From DASYTH01 sp035762905 (GTDB taxonomy: Bacteria; Actinomycetota; Actinomycetes; Mycobacteriales; Pseudonocardiaceae), in the NCBI RefSeq assembly GCF_035762905.1, contig NZ_DASUCC010000153.1:1-54708 (forward strand): a stretch of 54,708 nt of DNA, written 5' to 3'. Positions 41,103 to 50,560 of the stretch are shown here, one piece after another. Numbering within the stretch: position 1 is the stretch's first letter; the number at the start of each line of letters is the position of its first letter. A program made the position numbers and the translations under genes. The notes beneath the pieces were generated by a model. That model was given only the letters and a program-made list of their open reading frames with translations. It did not search any database and was not told the origin of the DNA.

Positions 41103-41136
41103 CCCTGCGGAACCCCGTTCCCCGAAAGGAGATCCC

Positions 41137-42237
41137 ATGCCGAACTACAAGAACGTCCAGCTGATCGCCTACGGCGTGGTCACCTCGGCACCGACCCAGA
41201 TCCTGCCCGACACCGCCGCCCCGAACAGTTACACGGCCGACGCCCGGGCCCGGGCCACCCGGCTGTGCGACGTCGCCGACTGGGTGCGGACCAACAACAC
41301 CGCGGCGCTGTCCGACCCGTCCACCCTGAAGGTGTTCGTGGCGCCGGAGTTCTACTTCCGCTACGGCGGCCCGTCCGACCCGCCCAACACCCTCGAGGAC
41401 AGCTACCCCAACGGGGAACTGCTGCTGCCGAACGTCAACGAGGAGATCCTCAAGCCGCGCTTCGGCAAGAAGGAGTACAACGACTGGCTGATCATCCCGG
41501 GGACGATGTTCTGGCACAAGTCGGCCCAGGACTCCGGTACCACGCATCCGACCTACTTCAACACCGTGCTGGCTCTGCACGGCGGCACGGACACCGCGCT
41601 GACCCCCGAGGAGCGCAACGCCAACGCCGACCCGATGACCGTGCCGACCATGGGACCCTCGTCCACCAACCAGAAGGCGCTGATGTCGCGCATCGACTAC
41701 GCGCTCAACATCGACAACCGGCAGTGGGACGCGGCGATCAACCCGATGTTCCAGCCGATTCTCGGCGACTGGGAATGGTGGCGCTGGCACACCTTCAAGG
41801 TGCACGGCGTCAACGGCCCGACCGGCCACCCGCTGGTCTTCGGCCTCGAGGTGTGCCTTGAGCACGTGAAGGCCTACGCCGGGCAGGTTCCCCAGTTCGG
41901 CATCCTGCGCGCGCTGCGCACCAGCTTCCCGACCTGGCCGGAGATCGACGTGCACCTCGTCACCTCGTGCGGGATGTCCCTGCAGCCGGCCTACGGCGTC
42001 GAGGCGCAGATCGGCGGCTACGCGATCATCTGCGACGGCATGCAGCCCCGATCCAGCAAGGCGTCGTGGCCCACCGCGGCGCACGACCTGGTCGTCGACA
42101 TCGACCCGACCGACCAGTCCCACGACACGCAGGCCGCGAGCACCGTGCAGAGCGTCGCCAACGTTCCGGCGAACCTGCAGATCGGCACGCACAACCCGGC
42201 CGACGCGGTGGCCATCTGGAAGCCCACTCTGCTCTGA
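41137..42237 (+). CDS. Nitrilase-superfamily-like protein
   Basis: A 366-residue protein that seems to keep the Glu-Lys-Cys triad of carbon-nitrogen hydrolases: Glu71 in VFVAPEFYFRYGG, a candidate Lys near 180 (STNQKALMSR) and Cys240 in FGLEVCLEH. LIIPGTMFW and YFNTVLALHGG match the strands after the Glu in that fold. The substrate, probably an amide or nitrile, is unknown, and the family is divergent. AAAGGAG 5 bases before ATG 41137. It probably shares a promoter with the RhiA-like gene and ends in a strong hairpin. Confidence 0.65.
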   Translation: MPNYKNVQLIAYGVVTSAPTQILPDTAAPNSYTADARARATRLCDVADWVRTNNTAALSDPSTLKVFVAPEFYFRYGGPSDPPNTLEDSYPNGELLLPNVNEEILKPRFGKKEYNDWLIIPGTMFWHKSAQDSGTTHPTYFNTVLALHGGTDTALTPEERNANADPMTVPTMGPSSTNQKALMSRIDYALNIDNRQWDAAINPMFQPILGDWEWWRWHTFKVHGVNGPTGHPLVFGLEVCLEHVKAYAGQVPQFGILRALRTSFPTWPEIDVHLVTSCGMSLQPAYGVEAQIGGYAIICDGMQPRSSKASWPTAAHDLVVDIDPTDQSHDTQAASTVQSVANVPANLQIGTHNPADAVAIWKPTLL

Positions 42238-42248
42238 GCGGGTCCCAC

Positions 42249-42280
42249 CGTGGCCCGGCCGCTCCCCCGGCCGGGCCACG
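42249..42280. terminator. Bidirectional terminator hairpin
   Basis: A perfect 13-bp stem (42249-42261 with 42268-42280) and 6-base loop between the converging nitrilase-like and S9-like genes. Confidence 0.86.
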
Positions 42281-42285
42281 ACCGC

Positions 42286-44076
42286 TCAGGAGTTGCCCGC
42301 GACCCCGCCCGCGGACATCGCCAGCCGCGGTGCGGCCGGCTCGAAGTGGGCGAGCACCGCCTCGATCCACCGGCACCAGCTCGACGGCACGTGCGTGCCG
42401 TCCGGGTCCTCCAGGTACCGGACCTGGCCGATGCCCGAGGACGGCGTGATCTCCAGCAGCCGCACCAGCTGCCGGGACTGGGCGACCGGGCAGCGCTCGT
42501 CGCGCCGGCCGTGGCCGACCAGCAGCGGCAGCTCGGCCAGCTCGGTCAGCCGGCTGACCGGGCTGCGGGCGAGCAGCTCCCGGGGCCGGTAGCGCAGCTC
42601 GCCGAGCTCGTCCTCCAGCCAGCGCCTGCGCGCCCCGGTCGCGGTGGCCAGCAGCCGGATCAGGTCCACCATCGGGGACAGCACGGCGACGCCGGAAACC
42701 AGCCGCGGCACCCGGGACGCCACCAGCAGCGCGAGGTAGCCGCCGTAGCCGTGGCCGTACAGGCAGAGCGGGCCCCCGGTCTCGGCGTGCAGCGCCCGCG
42801 CCCGGCGCTCCACCGCCTCGGCGTCCACCCCGCCCCAGTCCCCCTGGGACAGCTCCGAATACTCCGGCCCGTACCCGGTGCTGCCCGGGTAGTTCATGCC
42901 GACGACCGACCAACCGCGATCGACCAGCGCGGCGATCACCGGCTCGTAGCCCTGGTTCAGCCGGCCGCGCGGCCCCCCGGGCAGGTACAGCACGGTGCCC
43001 CGGCTGCCGCCGCCGGCCGGTTCGAACACCCACTCCGGCAGCCGCCGGTCGCCCTGGTGCGGAATCCACCGGTGCGCCCAGCGCATGTCACCGGTCGGCG
43101 TCCGGCCACTCTCGGCGCGCAGCGGCAGCCAGTCGCCGTCGCGCCACAGCCAGCGACCCAGCGCCGGGCGCAGCACCGGTGACTGGAACGAACCGATCAG
43201 GTGCAGCTCGTCCCGCGTGTAGGACAGGGAGGTGGCCAGGCCGGCGAACGAGTTCAGCTCCCCGGTCCGGGTGCCGGCCCCGTCCAGCATCCGGTACCGG
43301 AACCCCTCGTCGATCCAGGTGGCCGCAAGGACATGGGCACCGGTCGGTGCGACGTCGACGGTGCTGTAGCCGGTGTGTTCGGGAAACCACCGCACGGTCC
43401 GGTCCGGCAGGTGCAGCAGGCCCGGCACCGATGCTCCGCCGGCGCCGGTGCCGGTCAGGCCGACCACGTCGCCGCCGTGCCCGGCCGCCCGCGCCGCGAT
43501 CACCCCGTCCGGCCAGCCGACGTCGGCCCGCGCGTAACCGTGGCCGTCCCACCGGAACAGCCGGACCGCGTCGGTGGCGTCGTAGCGCGGATCGATGTTC
43601 ACCACCAGATGGCCGGCGTCGGCGTCCCACGCGGCCAGGTCGCGCAGGCCGTCGGTCTCGGCGAGCACCAGGTAGGAGTCACTGTCCGGCAGAAAGGCGC
43701 ACAGCACCGGCCGCCGGCCGTCGGACACCGCGAGCAGGATCTCGACCCGGCCGGACCGGTTCACCCGGGCGGCGACCGGCCGCCCGACCACGTCCAGCCG
43801 CAGCGTCTCGGAACCGTCGCGCTGGTCCACGATGCGCACCTCGTTGCGGTCCGGGTGCCGGCGCCAGAGCACCAGCAGGGTCGGACCGGCCCAGCCGAGC
43901 ACCTCCCAGGCCGCGGCCTGTTCGTCGGTCAGCGTCCAGACCGGGGCGGAGTCCGGGATCCGGCCGCTCGGGTCCAGCCACCAGCAGCCGATCCGGACGT
44001 GCTCTCCGGTCAGCCGCAACGCGATCAGCGTCCGTTGCGGGCTGAGGTTCCAGGCGGAAACCTTACCCTCGGCCAT
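42286..44076 (-). CDS. Prolyl-oligopeptidase-like (S9) protein lacking the catalytic serine
   Basis: A 596-residue protein with an N-terminal propeller-like half and a C-terminal alpha/beta hydrolase of the S9 peptidase type (GTVLYLPGGPRGRLNQGY, GMNYPGSTGYGPEY). The nucleophile elbow, normally GxSxGG, reads GHGYGG: the Ser is Gly443 (codon GGC at 42748-42750). Asp526 (HGRRDERCPV) and His562 (DGTHVP) are kept. So it is probably a binding or scaffold protein, or works by another mechanism. ATG 44076 lies inside the end of the upstream gene (14-bp overlap), so the two are translationally coupled. Confidence 0.85.
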   Translation of the reverse strand: MAEGKVSAWNLSPQRTLIALRLTGEHVRIGCWWLDPSGRIPDSAPVWTLTDEQAAAWEVLGWAGPTLLVLWRRHPDRNEVRIVDQRDGSETLRLDVVGRPVAARVNRSGRVEILLAVSDGRRPVLCAFLPDSDSYLVLAETDGLRDLAAWDADAGHLVVNIDPRYDATDAVRLFRWDGHGYARADVGWPDGVIAARAAGHGGDVVGLTGTGAGGASVPGLLHLPDRTVRWFPEHTGYSTVDVAPTGAHVLAATWIDEGFRYRMLDGAGTRTGELNSFAGLATSLSYTRDELHLIGSFQSPVLRPALGRWLWRDGDWLPLRAESGRTPTGDMRWAHRWIPHQGDRRLPEWVFEPAGGGSRGTVLYLPGGPRGRLNQGYEPVIAALVDRGWSVVGMNYPGSTGYGPEYSELSQGDWGGVDAEAVERRARALHAETGGPLCLYGHGYGGYLALLVASRVPRLVSGVAVLSPMVDLIRLLATATGARRRWLEDELGELRYRPRELLARSPVSRLTELAELPLLVGHGRRDERCPVAQSRQLVRLLEITPSSGIGQVRYLEDPDGTHVPSSWCRWIEAVLAHFEPAAPRLAMSAGGVAGNS

Positions 44077-46012
44077 CCCGTTCCCCACCCTCCACAAAGG
44101 ACGAAAGCGCTGCCAGGTCGGTGGCCAGCGTGATGTGCGCGGCGAGCTCCTCGGTGAGCACCTCCCGGGCGAAGCCCGGGCAGCCGTCGGGCGGCTCGGC
44201 GTTGAGGTCCCGCAGCACCGTGCGCACCACCCCGGGGGCCGCGCGCCGCATCCGGCGGACCGCCGTGACGTACCAGCCGGCCGCCGTGCGCACCGCTCCG
44301 GCGGCCAGCCGCACGTCGGCCAGCCGCCAGCAGGACGCGACCAGGGCGCGCTCGACCGCGCGCGGCGGCGCCGGGGTCGCGTCGTAATGGCGCAACAGGT
44401 CGTTGGTGACGTCCTCGGCCTCGGCGTGCCCGCCGGCCTCGATCAGCGCCGGGACCATACCGCTTGCGACATAGCCCATCCCGGTCAGCGATCCGGCGCC
44501 GGCGGCCAGCCGCCAGGCCTGCCGGAACGCGGCCAGCGCACGCTCCCGGGCGTCCGGTTCGCGGCCGTACACCGTGGCCAGGTTGGCCAGGATCAGCACC
44601 CGGTGCTCGACCACGCTCGACCGGCCCGACCCGCCGAGCGCGTCGAGCGCGGCAAGTTCGGCCCGCACGGCCTCGGCGTGGTCGCCGGCCCGGTAGGCGG
44701 CGAGGGCGGCCCCGTTGAACGCGGCGGCGACCCGGTCGCCGGTCGTCTCGGGGTCCGGCTTCGGTGTGGCGGCAAGGGTTTCCCGGGCCGCCGCGAAGCA
44801 CCGGGCGCTGGCCGCCCACGCCTGCGCGGTGTGCCCCCTGGCCAGCACCAGCCCGAGCTGGTAGGCCAGCTGAGCCCGGACGTCCGGCTCGATCCCCAGC
44901 CGGTCGGCGCTGTCAAGGGCCAGCTCGGCGACCGCGGGCGACACCTCGTCCAGCCCGGCGACCAGCGTCGCCAGGTAGACCGCACCGGCGGTGCCGCGCG
45001 GCACCGCCGCCCATCCGCCGGCCCGGCTGGCCCGGAACAGCGTGCGGCCGTACCGGAGCAGCTCGCCGGGTTCCGGCTCCGCCTCGGCGAAGCCCGATCC
45101 CTTGCAGGCGGCCAGGATCACCGCCGGGTCGGTGGCCAGGGCGGCGGTGGCGACCAGCGGGTTCGGCGCCGCCGTCACCACCACCGCGGCCAGCTCGGCC
45201 ACGGTTTCCCGGCCGGCGGCCGCGTGCGCCGCCCGGGCCTGCGCCCACCGGTGGGCGTCCCGGTAGGTGTACAGCGTTTCCTCCGGACAGTCCCGGACGG
45301 ACGTCATCGCGTCGATCCGGTCCCCGGTCCAGCCCAGCCGCGCGGTCCAGCGGTCGAACTCCGGTCGCCAGGCGTACCCGCCGGCCAGCAGCAGGGCGAT
45401 CAGGATCTGCTCGTCCTGCCGGTCCGACGCGCCGTCCCGCACCGGTCCGGCCGGCGCACACTCGTGCCGCAGCACCAGCAGCCGCGGCGGCCACAGCCGG
45501 CGCCGGCCGAGCCGGGTCAGGCAGGTCTGCCAGAACCGCACGTCGCGCGGGTTCGGCCGGCCGAACACCTCGGTGACCAGGAGCCGGGGCGAGGTGGTGC
45601 CGGTGCCCAGCCACCGCTCGGTCAGCTCGATCTCCCGCTCGACGGCGGCGCTGCGCTCGTCCGCGCCGGACAGCACGCGGCCGGCCATGCCCGGGCCCCA
45701 CCGGGGCACCCGGGCGGACCCGGTCCAGGGTCGCATCGACCACAGTGGACGGTGGAAACCGGGCGAGCCGGCCGCGAGGTAGTACCGCACGTCGTCCCGG
45801 CCGGCGAACGACCGGACCCTGCCGATGGTCTCCTCGGACGGCCGGGTCGCGATGTGCAACGCAGGCGAGTCGTAGTCACTGCGCAGCACGTCGTCCAGCC
45901 CGGTTTCCACCGCGACCCGATCGCCGTGCGGAGCGGCGGACGATGCGCACCCGGTCGCGAGTCCGACCGCGAGTTCGCGGATCGGTTCGGTGGCATGGTC
46001 CCCCCGCCGCAC
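44063..46012 (-). CDS. Large helical-repeat (TPR-like) protein, unknown function
   Basis: A protein of about 649 residues, Ala/Arg-rich. Residues about 1-240 form an unrecognised domain; the rest is dominated by helical pairs resembling TPR repeats (for example FNGAALAAYRAGDHAEAVRAELAALDAL and RALAAFRQAWRLAAGAGSL). I know no family. The start is taken as GTG 46012, with AGGGG 9 bases upstream; a longer frame to 46075 exists. It overlaps the serine-less S9 gene by 14 bp and diverges from the SARP gene. It may act with the S9-like protein as a signalling or protein-complex pair. Confidence 0.72.
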   Translation of the reverse strand: MRRGDHATEPIRELAVGLATGCASSAAPHGDRVAVETGLDDVLRSDYDSPALHIATRPSEETIGRVRSFAGRDDVRYYLAAGSPGFHRPLWSMRPWTGSARVPRWGPGMAGRVLSGADERSAAVEREIELTERWLGTGTTSPRLLVTEVFGRPNPRDVRFWQTCLTRLGRRRLWPPRLLVLRHECAPAGPVRDGASDRQDEQILIALLLAGGYAWRPEFDRWTARLGWTGDRIDAMTSVRDCPEETLYTYRDAHRWAQARAAHAAAGRETVAELAAVVVTAAPNPLVATAALATDPAVILAACKGSGFAEAEPEPGELLRYGRTLFRASRAGGWAAVPRGTAGAVYLATLVAGLDEVSPAVAELALDSADRLGIEPDVRAQLAYQLGLVLARGHTAQAWAASARCFAAARETLAATPKPDPETTGDRVAAAFNGAALAAYRAGDHAEAVRAELAALDALGGSGRSSVVEHRVLILANLATVYGREPDARERALAAFRQAWRLAAGAGSLTGMGYVASGMVPALIEAGGHAEAEDVTNDLLRHYDATPAPPRAVERALVASCWRLADVRLAAGAVRTAAGWYVTAVRRMRRAAPGVVRTVLRDLNAEPPDGCPGFAREVLTEELAAHITLATDLAALSSFVEGGERDGRG

Positions 46013-46072
46013 GGCGATCGCCCCTCTCTCCCCTCGTGGAAACAAGCTTTGGCGGCGGCAAACGGATTCCCA

Positions 46073-46117
46073 CACAGCGGCGGGTACGAGCGGCGGCTCC
46101 CATTGTCCGCCGCTGTG
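46073..46117. repeat. Inverted repeat in the divergent region upstream of the SARP gene
   Basis: An 11-bp perfect inverted repeat (CACAGCGGCGG at 46073-46083 with its complement at 46107-46117), 23-base loop. It lies between the TPR-like gene and the SARP gene and may be an operator or a hairpin in a leader. Confidence 0.45.
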
Positions 46118-46198
46118 CGGAAACCCTTGGACCGACGGTGACGGTTGCCTATCCCCCTCGATCCGGACGGAAGTCTCGCAGCCGGGTCACGCGAAGAA

Positions 46199-46237
46199 GT
46201 TGTGGAAACGTTGTGGCCCGGCGCTGGAACGTTCTGG
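46199..46237 (+). promoter_or_regulatory. Direct repeats GTTGTGG with 11/21-bp spacing upstream of the SARP gene
   Basis: GTTGTGG at 46199 and 46210 (11 bp apart) and GTTCTGG at 46231 (21 bp on) lie on one helix face, 58-96 bp before GTG 46295. This suits SARP self-regulation. CAGAAT at 46239 could be a -10. Confidence 0.45.
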
Positions 46238-46294
46238 GCAGAATGCCCGAGCTGTACCATTGCGGCGTTGCTCGCTCAGGGAGGGGCGGCAGGA

Positions 46295-49200
46295 GTGGAG
46301 TTCCGACTACTCGGACCCGTTCAGATATGGGCCTCCGGGCGTAGCTTCCCGGTCGGCGAGCCGCGTCAGCAGGCGGTCCTGGCCGTGCTTCTGGTCGACG
46401 CCGGGCGAACGGTGAGTGTGGACGCGCTCGTGGACCGGGTCTGGGGGGAGGCGCCGCCGCGCCAGGTCCGGCGCTCGCTGCAGGCGCACATCGCTCGGAT
46501 CCGGCGGGCACTCGAGCAGGCCGGTGAGGGGGACAGCTCGCTGGTCCGCGACGCCGGCGGTTACCGGTTGGACATCGCCCCGGACCGGGTCGACCTGCTG
46601 CGCTTCCGCGCGGAGCTGGCCCGGTGGCGGACGGTCGAGCTCGCCGACGATGCCAGGGCGGCCGGGTTGCGCGAGGTGCTGGCCATGTGGCGGGGCGAGC
46701 CGCTGTCCGGGGTGGGCGGGACCTGGGCCGGGCGGGTGCGCCGAACCCTGCAGCAGGAGTACATCGACGCCGTGGTGTCCTGGGCCCGCGCGGAGATCCG
46801 GATCGGCAACGCGGTGGCCGCGGTCGGCCCACTCACCGACCTGGCCGACGAGCAGCCGCTGCTCGAGGTGGCCGCGGCGACGCTGATGCGCGCGCTGTAC
46901 GCGGCCGGCCGGCCGTCGGACGCGCTGAGCCACTACGACCGGATCCGGAAGAGCCTGCGCGACGAGCTCGGCACCGACCCCGGCCCGGAGCTGCACATGG
47001 TGCATCAGGGTGTGCTCCGGCACGACCTGGCGATGGTCGTCGGCGCCCCGCCGCGGACCGCGCCGGTGCTGGCCAAGCGGCCGGCGCCGGCCCAACTGCC
47101 CGGCGACGTGGCCGCGTTCACCGGCCGCAGCGACGAACTGGCCGAACTGGACGATCTGCTCGGCGGCGGCGGCGCCGAACCGCCGGCACCGGTGATCGTG
47201 TGCATCACCGGGACCGCCGGGGTCGGCAAGACCGCGATGGCGGTGCACTGGGGTCACCGGGTCGCCGACCGGTTCCCGGACGGGCAGCTCTACCTCGATC
47301 TGCGCGGCTACGACCCGGAGGCGCCGGTGCCGCCGGGGGACGGGCTGGCCGCGTTCCTGTCCGCGGTGGCGCCGAACGGGCCGGAGATTCCGCTCGGCCT
47401 CGAGGAGCGGGCCGCCTGGTACCGCACCGAGATCGCCGGCCGGCGGATGCTGATCGTGCTGGACAACGCGGCCACCGTGGAACAGGTGCGGCCATTACTG
47501 CCCGGCACCGCAACCTGCGTCACGGTGGTGACCAGCCGGGACTCGCTGGCCGGGCTGGTGGCGCTGCACGGTGCCCGGCGGGTCGGGCTGGACATGCTGC
47601 CGGTGCCGGACGCGATCACGTTGCTGCGCAGGCTGATCGGGCAGCGGGTGGACGCCGACCCGGCCGCGACGGCGGCCCTGGCCGAGCGGTGCGTGCGGCT
47701 GCCGCTGACCCTGCGGCTGGCCGCCGAGCTGGCCGTGTCCCGGTCGGCCACCGCGCTCGCCGATCTGGTCGCCGAGCTGGGCGAGCAGCAGAGCCGGCTG
47801 GACCTGCTCAGCGGCGGCAGCGACCGGCGGGCCGCGATCAGCGCGGTGTTCTCCTGGTCCATCCAGCATCTGACGCCGGCGGCGGCGCGCGCCTTCGTCG
47901 TGCTCGGCGTGCATCCGGCACCCACGTTCGATGTGTATGCCCTGGCCGCGCTGCTGGACGGCGACCTGCCCGAGGTGCGCAGGCTGCTCGACGCGCTGGC
48001 CCGCGCGCACCTGGTGCACCCGGCCGGTGCGGACCGGTACGGGATGCACGACCTGCTCCGGGCGTACGCGGCACACCTGGCCGGCACCCCGGCGGACCGG
48101 CCGCATCCGATCGACGTGGACGCCCGGGCCGCGCTGGGCCGCTGGCACGACTACTACCTGGCCACCGCGGCGCTGGCGATGGAACGGCTGCACCCGGGCG
48201 AGTCGGACCGGCGGCCCGCGGTGCCCGCGCCGGCCACCCCGGCGCCGGACCTGGCCGATCCGGTGGCCGCGCGCAACTGGCTGGACGCCGAGCTGGCCAA
48301 CCTGGAGTCGGCGGCCGCGCACAGCGTCGCGCACGGCTGGCCGGAACACACCGTGCGGCTGTCCGCGATCCTGTTCCGCTACCTGGACGGCGGCCACACC
48401 ACCTCGGCGCTGACCCTGCACGAGCACGCCAGGGACGCCGCCAAGGCACTGGGCGACCGGCGCGCCGAGGCGGTCGCGCTGATCGCGGTCGGCGGCACGC
48501 ACGCCCAGGCCGGCCGGCACGAGCTGGCCGAGGTGCACCTGTGGCAGGCGTACACGCTGTTCCTGGAGACCGACGACCAGCTCGGCCAGGCCCGGGCACT
48601 CGGCAACATCGGCCAGGTCGACGAACGGACCGGCCGGTACGGGCCGGCCGCGGAGCACCTCGAGCAGTCCCTGCCCGGCTTCCGCGCCACCGGGGACTGG
48701 ACCGGCGAGGCGCACGCGCTGACCCGGCTCGGCGCGGTCGAGGCCCGCCTCGGCCGGGAGGACGCCGCGCTCGAGCACCTGCGCCGGGCGCTCGCCCTGC
48801 ACCAGCAGGCCGGCCACCGGTTCGGCGAGGCCTGGGCGCTCGCCGGTCTCGGCGAGCTGGAGGCCGGCGCCGGCCGGCTGGACCGCTCCGCCGACCTGCA
48901 CGGCCAGGCGCTGGCCCTGTTCCGCCAGCTCGGCCACCGGACTTCGGAGGCCTGGGCGATGGACGGCCTCGGGATCACCGAGACCCTGCGCGGGCGCTAC
49001 ACCCGCGCCGCCACCCTGCACCAGCAGGCGCTGACCCTGTTCCGGGAGAACGGCGACCGGGACGGTGAGGCCTGGTCGCTCAACGGCCTCGGCGAGGCCT
49101 GCGGCGCCGCCGGCCAGGTCGAGCGGTCCCGCGCCCACCACGCCGACGCGCTGGACGCGTCGGTCCGCACCGGCGCCCGGCACCAGCAGGCCCGCGCGCA

Positions 49201-49378
49201 CCTGGGTCTGGCCCGGGCCGCGCGCGCCGCCGACGACCTCTCGTCAGCCCGCCGGCATTACGAACAGGCCACCGAGACCTACGCCGAGCTGGGCATGACC
49301 ATCGTGGAGTCCATCCGCGCCGAACGCTCCGCCCTGGACGACACCGCCACGTTCACCGTCCGGGACAGCCGCTCGTAG
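46295..49378 (+). CDS. Large SARP-family regulator (AfsR-like: winged helix, BTAD, NB-ARC, TPR)
   Basis: A 1027-residue regulator. Residues 1-95 are the OmpR-like DNA-binding domain (LLGPVQIWASGRS, SVDALVDRVWGEAPPRQVRRSL), about 95-240 the bacterial activation domain (BTAD), about 290-560 an NB-ARC ATPase with P-loop GTAGVGKT near residue 305, and about 690-1000 TPR repeats (HEHARDAAKALGDRRAEAVAL and similar). It should turn on secondary-metabolism genes in response to a signal. GTG 46295 has GGGAGGGG 8 bases upstream; the frame runs open further left but with poor coding character. Its target could be the 11-bp repeats at 30441 or its own promoter. Its 3' end overlaps the VanZ gene by 100 bp. 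Confidence 0.93.
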   Translation: MEFRLLGPVQIWASGRSFPVGEPRQQAVLAVLLVDAGRTVSVDALVDRVWGEAPPRQVRRSLQAHIARIRRALEQAGEGDSSLVRDAGGYRLDIAPDRVDLLRFRAELARWRTVELADDARAAGLREVLAMWRGEPLSGVGGTWAGRVRRTLQQEYIDAVVSWARAEIRIGNAVAAVGPLTDLADEQPLLEVAAATLMRALYAAGRPSDALSHYDRIRKSLRDELGTDPGPELHMVHQGVLRHDLAMVVGAPPRTAPVLAKRPAPAQLPGDVAAFTGRSDELAELDDLLGGGGAEPPAPVIVCITGTAGVGKTAMAVHWGHRVADRFPDGQLYLDLRGYDPEAPVPPGDGLAAFLSAVAPNGPEIPLGLEERAAWYRTEIAGRRMLIVLDNAATVEQVRPLLPGTATCVTVVTSRDSLAGLVALHGARRVGLDMLPVPDAITLLRRLIGQRVDADPAATAALAERCVRLPLTLRLAAELAVSRSATALADLVAELGEQQSRLDLLSGGSDRRAAISAVFSWSIQHLTPAAARAFVVLGVHPAPTFDVYALAALLDGDLPEVRRLLDALARAHLVHPAGADRYGMHDLLRAYAAHLAGTPADRPHPIDVDARAALGRWHDYYLATAALAMERLHPGESDRRPAVPAPATPAPDLADPVAARNWLDAELANLESAAAHSVAHGWPEHTVRLSAILFRYLDGGHTTSALTLHEHARDAAKALGDRRAEAVALIAVGGTHAQAGRHELAEVHLWQAYTLFLETDDQLGQARALGNIGQVDERTGRYGPAAEHLEQSLPGFRATGDWTGEAHALTRLGAVEARLGREDAALEHLRRALALHQQAGHRFGEAWALAGLGELEAGAGRLDRSADLHGQALALFRQLGHRTSEAWAMDGLGITETLRGRYTRAATLHQQALTLFRENGDRDGEAWSLNGLGEACGAAGQVERSRAHHADALDASVRTGARHQQARAHLGLARAARAADDLSSARRHYEQATETYAELGMTIVESIRAERSALDDTATFTVRDSRS

Positions 49379-50439
49379 GGCGCCCGGTCGTCGCCGAAGA
49401 ACACCGCCAGCGGCGACCAGATCCCCACCACGAACCCGGACACGAGCAGGCCCAACGGAATCAGCAGCTGGCTCGGCCGCTCGAACACCGACCAGTGCTC
49501 GACCTGGAGGGCGATCCAGCCCAACCACACCGGCGAGAACAGCACCCCGTTGCGCACCAGTACGGACAGCGGTCCCGCCGGCCGGCCATCGGTCCGCCCG
49601 ATCCGCAGCAGCATCGCCCGCTTGCCCAGCGTGGTACCGGTGACCATGGGCACCGCCAGGAACCAGATCCCGGCCAGCACCGCCACCACCGGTGCCTTGC
49701 CCACCGGCGTACCCCCGAACAGAATGATCAGCCCGAGCACGAACCCGATCAGCACCGCGCACCCGACCACATCGGTCAGCAACGCGAACAGCCGCCGGCT
49801 CGGCGTCACCCGCCCGCCGTACCGCAGCCGCTCCCGCTCGTGATCCAACTCCGGCAGGAACCGCCCGGTCGCCGCGGCCACCCCCCACCCCAACGCCGCC
49901 CCCACCGTGTTGAGCATCAGGTCGTCCACACTGAACAACCGGTAGGCACAGGGATAGATCCCCCACAACCCGGTCAGCTGGGACAGCTCGAACAGCAGCG
50001 ACACCCCGAACCCGATCGCCGTCGCCGCCAGGAACCGAACCCTGCCCACATACCGCAGAAAGAACCCCAACGGCGCCAGCAGAACCACGTTGAGCACCGT
50101 GCTCATCAGCGGCGCGTTCCGCAGCAACGCCGCCGGACTCCAGTCCCCCCGGGCCCGCTGCGAGACCACCTCCACGAAGTAGAACGGCCGCAGCTGCGGC
50201 GTGCTCGCATACGTCTGCGTCGCGCAGTACGCGTTCGGGTTGCTCGGCAACGGAATCACCGTCTGCAACGCCGCCGCCAGCAGGTAGAACAGAAACCCGT
50301 ACACCACCAGCGTCGTCCACCCACCGGCCCGCCCTCGGCGCCGGTAGCTGAGCACCGCCACCGGCAGGATCACCAGCAGCACCACCACGGGGAACCAGAG
50401 GAGCGCCGTGGTGACCGGCAGCAGAAACGTCTCGATCAC
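49279..50439 (-). CDS. VanZ-like / RDD membrane protein
   Basis: A 386-residue protein with about eight membrane helices. The N-half is VanZ-like (LLAPLGFFLRYV, LLFELSQLTGLWG, FSVDDLMLNTVGAALG), the family linked to teicoplanin resistance and to many uncharacterised proteins. The C-half is an RDD domain (GTTLGKRAMLLRIGRTDGRPAG, then APYERLSRTVNV). The ATG at 50439 starts directly in a hydrophobic helix. The last 100 bp overlap the converging SARP gene; the RDD-like end there supports this being real. Confidence 0.87.
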   Translation of the reverse strand: MIETFLLPVTTALLWFPVVVLLVILPVAVLSYRRRGRAGGWTTLVVYGFLFYLLAAALQTVIPLPSNPNAYCATQTYASTPQLRPFYFVEVVSQRARGDWSPAALLRNAPLMSTVLNVVLLAPLGFFLRYVGRVRFLAATAIGFGVSLLFELSQLTGLWGIYPCAYRLFSVDDLMLNTVGAALGWGVAAATGRFLPELDHERERLRYGGRVTPSRRLFALLTDVVGCAVLIGFVLGLIILFGGTPVGKAPVVAVLAGIWFLAVPMVTGTTLGKRAMLLRIGRTDGRPAGPLSVLVRNGVLFSPVWLGWIALQVEHWSVFERPSQLLIPLGLLVSGFVVGIWSPLAVFFGDDRAPYERLSRTVNVAVSSRAERSARMDSTMVMPSSA

Positions 50440-50524
50440 GCGCTCTTAGTACCCAGTGGACGCTCGGTCCAAGCCGCCCCTCACGCATCCGGGCACGGAT
50501 CCGCAACAGCTCCCATCCGATACG

Positions 50525-50552
50525 TTGATTACCGCGTCTGCGTGACTAGACT
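50525..50552 (+). promoter_or_regulatory. Vegetative-type promoter of the mod operon
   Basis: TTGATT (-35), 16 bases, TAGACT (-10), with the ATG of the regulator gene 8 bases after the -10. The transcript is therefore probably leaderless. Confidence 0.6.
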
Positions 50553-50560
50553 CGCCAACC

